DNA of 8,392 nucleotides from an uncultured Bacteroidota bacterium (lineage in GTDB: Bacteria; Bacteroidota; Bacteroidia; Flavobacteriales; Flavobacteriaceae), in assembly GCA_903888655.1 (NCBI GenBank), contig CAISUR010000173.1, positions 1 to 8,392 of the forward strand. The letters run 5' to 3'. This document shows positions 5,778-8,392 of the stretch, one piece after another. Made by a program: the position numbers and the translations under genes. The notes beneath the pieces are model-generated. The model had not been told where the DNA came from and made no database searches. It saw only the letters and a program-made list of their open reading frames with translations. Position 1 is the stretch's first letter, and every line of letters begins with the position of its first letter.

Positions 5778-6263
5778 TTAATACATAAAAATGGAATAGT
5801 TAACCTCAATTGTATCTCCAATAGAGTTAAACTTTATCTTATCAATAATTGGATATGTTATTGTTCCTTTACCGCCATTGATAATTAAACTTGCTTTGAA
5901 ATCTACTGGAAAAGGTTTGGTTAAGTCGGTACTGGTAATAGCTGAATAAATATCAAGCGTTTTACTCATCAAATTTGAATTTGTATCAATCGGATGGTCT
6001 ATTATGGAACCTCCAACTTTATCAAGATTGCCTAATGTTTTCTTTTCTAAATAAACACCTGATGTAGCGATAACACCAACGTTATAAAACAATAATGAAA
6101 AAGTTACAACATCGTCTGGATTAGATTTTAATTTATATAAATCTACCCATATAACTTTATCCTCACTTACTATAATGTTGTCTGTTGAATTAATTTCTTC
6201 TGATGCACTAATAAGTTTACTAATCTTTGAATTATCTAATTTGAATAATTTTTTAATACTCAT
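5778..6263 (-). CDS. Hypothetical protein, no signal peptide, beta-rich
   Basis: The 161-residue product starts at ATG 6263-6261 (MSIKKLFKLDNSKIS). It has no signal peptide or membrane span. After a short basic, helical N-terminus the sequence is rich in Ile, Val, Ser, Thr and Asp with regular strand-like pieces (KVIWVDLYKL, VVTFSLLFYNVGVIA, FKASLIING, GTITYPIIDKIKF, TIEVNYSIFMY), suggesting a beta-sandwich or similar fold. I do not recognise the family. The 17-nt gap to the downstream outer-membrane-type gene suggests that they work together. The recurring leader element (copy D) lies between this gene and the upstream peptidase gene and ends 23 nt before the ATG. Confidence 0.8.
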   Translation of the reverse strand: MSIKKLFKLDNSKISKLISASEEINSTDNIIVSEDKVIWVDLYKLKSNPDDVVTFSLLFYNVGVIATSGVYLEKKTLGNLDKVGGSIIDHPIDTNSNLMSKTLDIYSAITSTDLTKPFPVDFKASLIINGGKGTITYPIIDKIKFNSIGDTIEVNYSIFMY

Positions 6264-6286
6264 AATTATTGATTTTTTAAAATTTA

Positions 6287-6319
6287 CCTACTCTTTACAG
6301 GATTTTCGGCTTACCTCCT
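6287..6319 (-). promoter_or_regulatory. Recurring leader element, copy D
   Basis: On the minus strand AGGA (6319-6316) pairs with TCCT (6302-6299) around the loop GGTAAGCCGAAAA, followed by GTAAA and GAGTAGG. It begins 10 nt after the peptidase stop codon and ends 23 nt before the ATG at 6263. AGGAGG in its 5' part resembles a Shine-Dalgarno site, but no start codon is placed for it. Confidence 0.75.
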
Positions 6320-6329
6320 AATACAATTT

Positions 6330-6761
6330 TTATCCGTTTACTAGTGCAAAGTGCATGGGGTCTTTTCTTCCCAACCAGTTTTGTCCACAATAAATATTGG
6401 AGTTTACCATTACCGATATAAAATCGGCACTCCATTTTCCGGCAGATGCCAGAGGGTTATCGGCAGCATTCAGGTCGATGGCACAACCCCAACTGTGAAC
6501 AGAATACACGCTTTTGCTACCACGAACTAACCTAATGTTGAAACAACCATCAAAGGTTTTTATCTCAGTATGCAGGTTTAGTTGTTGCAGTCTGGCAAAA
6601 GCCACTTGCAACTTGGGTTGAAAATCTTTGTGGATATAAATACTGGCTTTTGGAAACCAAGCAAACTCTTTTTTGACATCCCATTTTATCATCCATTTCG
6701 ATTCAAAATGGGCATCTTTTGGACTGCCATATAATGCGGTTAATTGTTCTTGTGCGTTCAT
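6330..6761 (-). CDS. M15-family zinc peptidoglycan peptidase (endolysin/VanY-like)
   Basis: The 143-residue product carries the M15 signature. SVHSWGCAIDLN places zinc ligands His89 and Asp96 in the SxHxxGxAxD motif, and KDPMHF places the third ligand His137, with Asp134 just before it. The upstream NIRLVRGSKSVYS region matches the substrate-side Arg/Ser area of the family. The protein is a bare catalytic domain, the length of phage-type L-Ala-D-Glu or D,D-endopeptidases, with no separate wall-binding domain. It has no signal peptide, so as in phage endolysins it would need help to reach the peptidoglycan. It would cut peptide stems of the wall; the exact bond cannot be read from the sequence. 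It is encoded 85 nt downstream of a membrane-protein gene in the same orientation, with no Shine-Dalgarno site. Confidence 0.9.
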   Translation of the reverse strand: MNAQEQLTALYGSPKDAHFESKWMIKWDVKKEFAWFPKASIYIHKDFQPKLQVAFARLQQLNLHTEIKTFDGCFNIRLVRGSKSVYSVHSWGCAIDLNAADNPLASAGKWSADFISVMVNSNIYCGQNWLGRKDPMHFALVNG

Positions 6762-6846
6762 GTTTTTTTTATTTTATTATTACTTTGTTTTTTTTGTGGA
6801 TGCACAGTTGAAAACATTTATTGAAAATCTGTGAATCCGTGGCCAG

Positions 6847-7386
6847 TTATTTTGCGGTCGATATTTTATTAACTGCATAAGGTATTACGCCAATTCCAAG
6901 TGATAAAAGAACGTTGGTTAAATGGGTTAAATCCACATTTTTGTCACCATCAAAATAATTATACATCCAAAAGGAACTTAAACTTGCTGCAATGCCGACT
7001 GAAACAAGTCCAGATATAAAAGCGATTAGTCTACTGGTGCTTTTAGGTTGAATCGTTTTTGGCACAAATGGCGAAGGTGCAGCAGTATCTGTAGCAGGTG
7101 GATTTACATTGGTTACTCCCGTTGCAGCTGGTTTAGGCTTTTCGGCTAGTGCTGGATTGTTTTCAGAGACTTCAATGGTGGTGTTTTCTTTTAGCGCATC
7201 GCCAACTTTGTAACTTTCTTTATTGAGTTTCCAAAAAAGAATTACCAAAATAAGTGCAAACAAAATCACAGGTAAATAAGCCAAAAATTGTTCAAGTGAT
7301 GAAATGCTTCGAGGAATTTGGTTTTCTTGTGCAACGGATGGAAATGTTATGAAAAGCATTCCGATAAATACTAGTTTAGTTTTCAT
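6847..7386 (-). CDS. Membrane protein with signal sequence and three membrane segments
   Basis: The 179-residue product starts MKTKLVFIGMLFITFPSVAQ, a likely signal peptide cleaved before ENQ. A membrane segment follows (~34-53, LPVILFALILVILFW). Next comes a charged and then Pro/Ala/Thr-rich linker (~54-117, including KPKPAATG and PPATDTAAPSPF), and two further hydrophobic segments (~119-142 and ~154-172). The final GVIPYAVNKISTAK would lie in the cytoplasm or periplasm depending on topology. I do not recognise the family. Its position directly before a signal-less M15 peptidase is reminiscent of a holin before an endolysin, but it is longer than most holins and the linker is atypical. It is the first gene behind the only clear minus-strand promoter (7412-7442). 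Confidence 0.85.
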   Translation of the reverse strand: MKTKLVFIGMLFITFPSVAQENQIPRSISSLEQFLAYLPVILFALILVILFWKLNKESYKVGDALKENTTIEVSENNPALAEKPKPAATGVTNVNPPATDTAAPSPFVPKTIQPKSTSRLIAFISGLVSVGIAASLSSFWMYNYFDGDKNVDLTHLTNVLLSLGIGVIPYAVNKISTAK

Positions 7387-7411
7387 GTTTTCTATGTTTT
7401 AAAGTTCCTGA

Positions 7412-7442
7412 CAAACCTACTCCCAAACCCAAAACACCACAA
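7412..7442 (-). promoter_or_regulatory. Bacteroidota-type promoter of the minus-strand operon
   Basis: On the minus strand TTG (7442-7440), a 20-nt spacer and TAGGTTTG (7419-7412) match the flavobacterial consensus TTG, 17-23 nt, TAnnTTTG exactly. Transcription should start near 7408-7405, leaving a leader of about 20 nt before the ATG at 7386. The palindromic site at 7440-7459 abuts the TTG. The -7 box overlaps a GAGTAGG, the 3' block of the recurring leader elements. Confidence 0.7.
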
Positions 7443-7481
7443 TAGGGAAACCCCTAATTAATTTGAGGATTTTCCCTAATT
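7440..7481 (-). promoter_or_regulatory. Tandem operator-like sites upstream of the minus-strand promoter
   Basis: The proximal site (7440-7459, centre 7449.5) contains AGGG-AAAC-CCCT and is the reverse complement of the plus-strand proximal site over 18 bp (7443-7460). A weaker site (7462-7481, centre 7471.5) keeps TTTTCCCTAATT but a poor left arm. The centres are 22 bp apart, about two helical turns. Relative to the predicted start they lie near -41.5 and -63.5, typical for an activator contacting RNA polymerase. Confidence 0.65.
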
Positions 7482-7546
7482 GCCTAAAAACATGAATAGT
7501 ATTGATTGTTTTAACCTTTTTTTGCTATTTTAGCCAGTAAAATATG

Positions 7547-7588
7547 ATGTAGGGGTTTTCCTTGAAGTAATTAGGGGTTTCCCTAATT
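7547..7588 (+). promoter_or_regulatory. Tandem operator-like sites upstream of the lipoprotein promoter
   Basis: The proximal site is a perfect palindrome, AATTAGGG-GTTT-CCCTAATT, at 7569-7588 (centre 7578.5), overlapping the -33 TTG. A diverged copy lies at 7547-7566 (TAGGGGTTTTCC conserved, centre 7556.5), again exactly 22 bp away. Relative to the predicted start they lie near -42 and -64, mirroring the minus-strand side. Confidence 0.7.
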
Positions 7589-7615
7589 GTAGATTAAGAA
7601 AATTTCAAATCTTTG
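7587..7615 (+). promoter_or_regulatory. Probable promoter of the lipoprotein gene
   Basis: TTG (7587-7589), an 18-nt spacer and AATCTTTG (7608-7615) match the flavobacterial consensus with one mismatch in the TA of TAnnTTTG. Transcription should start near 7621, giving a 30-nt AT-rich leader. The suboptimal -7 box together with the abutting palindrome fits an activator-dependent promoter. Confidence 0.55.
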
Positions 7616-7650
7616 TGGAAAATTAATTAAACTTTAAAAAATTAGAAATT

Positions 7651-8262
7651 ATGAGAAAAATTGTAGTATTATTAATTGCTGTATTAGCATTTGTTGGTTG
7701 TAAGGAATCAAGTGTTAAAACAAAAAAAGAAGATATTCAGAAAAAAGTTACTAAAAATCCTAAATGCGATGAGCTTTCCAGATTAAAAACAGATGAAGAA
7801 ATAAAATTATGGATTGATCAAAATAAAGATGAACTTTGTGATGGCACATTGTTTGAATGCATTTTAGAGGCCCACAAAATAAGCTTTCAAGATTATTATA
7901 TTATGGTTAAAGACTATTGGAAATTAGCCAATCCAAAATATAAAAGCTTTACATGGCTTGAAATTAAAAATAAAATTCAAGACAGATGTTATCCAGATTA
8001 TTTGGGATTTAAAATCGATAATAACAATGACATTACAGATTTAAAAATTACATCATTTACAACCACTGAAACATGTTATTCTATTCCATTGTTTAAAGCA
8101 ATTGATAAAATTAATAATGGGCTAAAAGATACTGATGAGTTTTTTTTTACAAAAGGACTTGTTGGAGGTAAAGAAAAGATAATATTTTTTATTGATAATA
8201 GGAGCCTAAATAATATTTTCTTTTTGGATATATCAGATAACCCAACCTTTCAATTATTGTAA
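7651..8262 (+). CDS. Lipoprotein of unknown function
   Basis: The 203-residue product has a lipoprotein signal peptide (MRKIVVLLIAVLAFVGC) with the lipidated Cys at 17. Lys-Glu directly follow, which in Bacteroidota resembles a surface-export signal for lipoproteins, so outer-membrane display is possible. Residues 18-37 form a lysine-rich tether. The remainder contains five more cysteines, a helical half (KTDEEIKLWIDQNKDEL, SFQDYYIMVKDYWKL) and a C-terminal half with strands (DLKITSFTTTETCYSI, KEKIIFFIDNRS, FFLDISDN). No enzyme motif is visible and I do not recognise the family. Start ATG 7651 is the only sensible one. It is divergent from the minus-strand operon and shares mirror-image operator-like sites with it, suggesting joint control. 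A strong terminator follows. Confidence 0.88.
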   Translation: MRKIVVLLIAVLAFVGCKESSVKTKKEDIQKKVTKNPKCDELSRLKTDEEIKLWIDQNKDELCDGTLFECILEAHKISFQDYYIMVKDYWKLANPKYKSFTWLEIKNKIQDRCYPDYLGFKIDNNNDITDLKITSFTTTETCYSIPLFKAIDKINNGLKDTDEFFFTKGLVGGKEKIIFFIDNRSLNNIFFLDISDNPTFQLL

Positions 8263-8282
8263 AGTAATAAATTATATTTTTT

Positions 8283-8344
8283 AATCAAAACCTTAATAAA
8301 TGATCTGTTTTTTTTATTCCATAAACTTTATTAAGGTTTTGATT
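8283..8344 (+). terminator. Intrinsic terminator of the lipoprotein gene
   Basis: A perfect 18-bp inverted repeat (8283-8300 and 8327-8344, arm AATCAAAACCTTAATAAA) begins 20 nt after the stop codon. The loop is 26 nt and the stem is followed by TTTTCTACTTTTTT. The stem is unusually long and AT-rich for a terminator. On the minus strand it is followed by AAATTTATTAC, so it favours the plus direction. From 8345 to the end only AT-rich sequence is seen. Confidence 0.8.
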
Positions 8345-8392
8345 TTTTCTACTTTTTTAATTGCATCTTTATTTTTAAATAAAAGAAAAAAA

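Noticed and set aside
3184..6319. Integron attC-like cassette sites for the four recurring elements
   Set aside because: The elements are only ~28-33 nt, lack GTTRRRY/RYYYAAC core sites and the long imperfect palindrome, and there is no integrase gene in view.
7139..7147. Fifth copy of AGCCGAAAA on the minus strand
   Set aside because: It is inside the membrane-protein coding region (codons for Leu-Ala-Glu-Lys), lacks the stem and GAGTAGG, and is a chance 9-nt match.

Overview
The window looks like an accessory chromosomal stretch of a low-GC Bacteroidota, most likely a flavobacterium. The evidence is the AT-rich DNA, two proteins with type IX secretion (T9SS) type A C-terminal sorting domains, an almost complete lack of Shine-Dalgarno sites, and a promoter matching the Bacteroidota consensus (TTG, spacer, TAnnTTTG). 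No rRNA, tRNA, transposase, integrase or CRISPR array was seen. Nearly every gene is on the minus strand; only the last gene, a lipoprotein, is on the plus strand.

Left part (1-2492, minus): the 3'-incomplete gene of a secreted seven-repeat RCC1-like protein with a T9SS tail. A 10-bp hairpin terminator separates it from a second T9SS-tailed ORF, which lacks a signal peptide and appears to be the 3' remnant of a larger gene. That remnant is in frame with, and directly abuts the stop codon of, a gene for an 84-residue two-helix membrane protein.

Middle part (2493-4014, minus): two small signal-peptide proteins of unknown function and a 13-unit array of 21-bp repeats. The array sits just behind the stop codon of a conserved-looking 155-residue protein.

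Right part (4015-7386, minus): a probable operon starting from one recognisable promoter at 7412-7442. In order of transcription it encodes a three-helix membrane protein, an M15-type zinc peptidoglycan peptidase without a signal peptide, a 161-residue unknown, a 402-residue envelope protein resembling an outer-membrane barrel with a helical insert, and the 155-residue unknown. The membrane protein/peptidase pair resembles a lysis or wall-remodelling pair, but no other phage genes are visible.

Two non-coding patterns stand out. First, four of the minus-strand genes are preceded by a short recurring leader. Its loop AAGCCGAAAA is constant, the flanking stem changes sequence while still pairing, and a constant GAGTAGG follows. 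In three cases GAGTAGG lies 23-25 nt before the ATG. Second, the 264-bp divergent region 7387-7650 is arranged as a mirror image. Each promoter has a palindrome related to AATTAGGGGTTTCCCTAATT abutting its -33 TTG, and a weaker copy exactly 22 bp further upstream. This is the geometry expected if one activator drives both the minus-strand operon and the lipoprotein gene.
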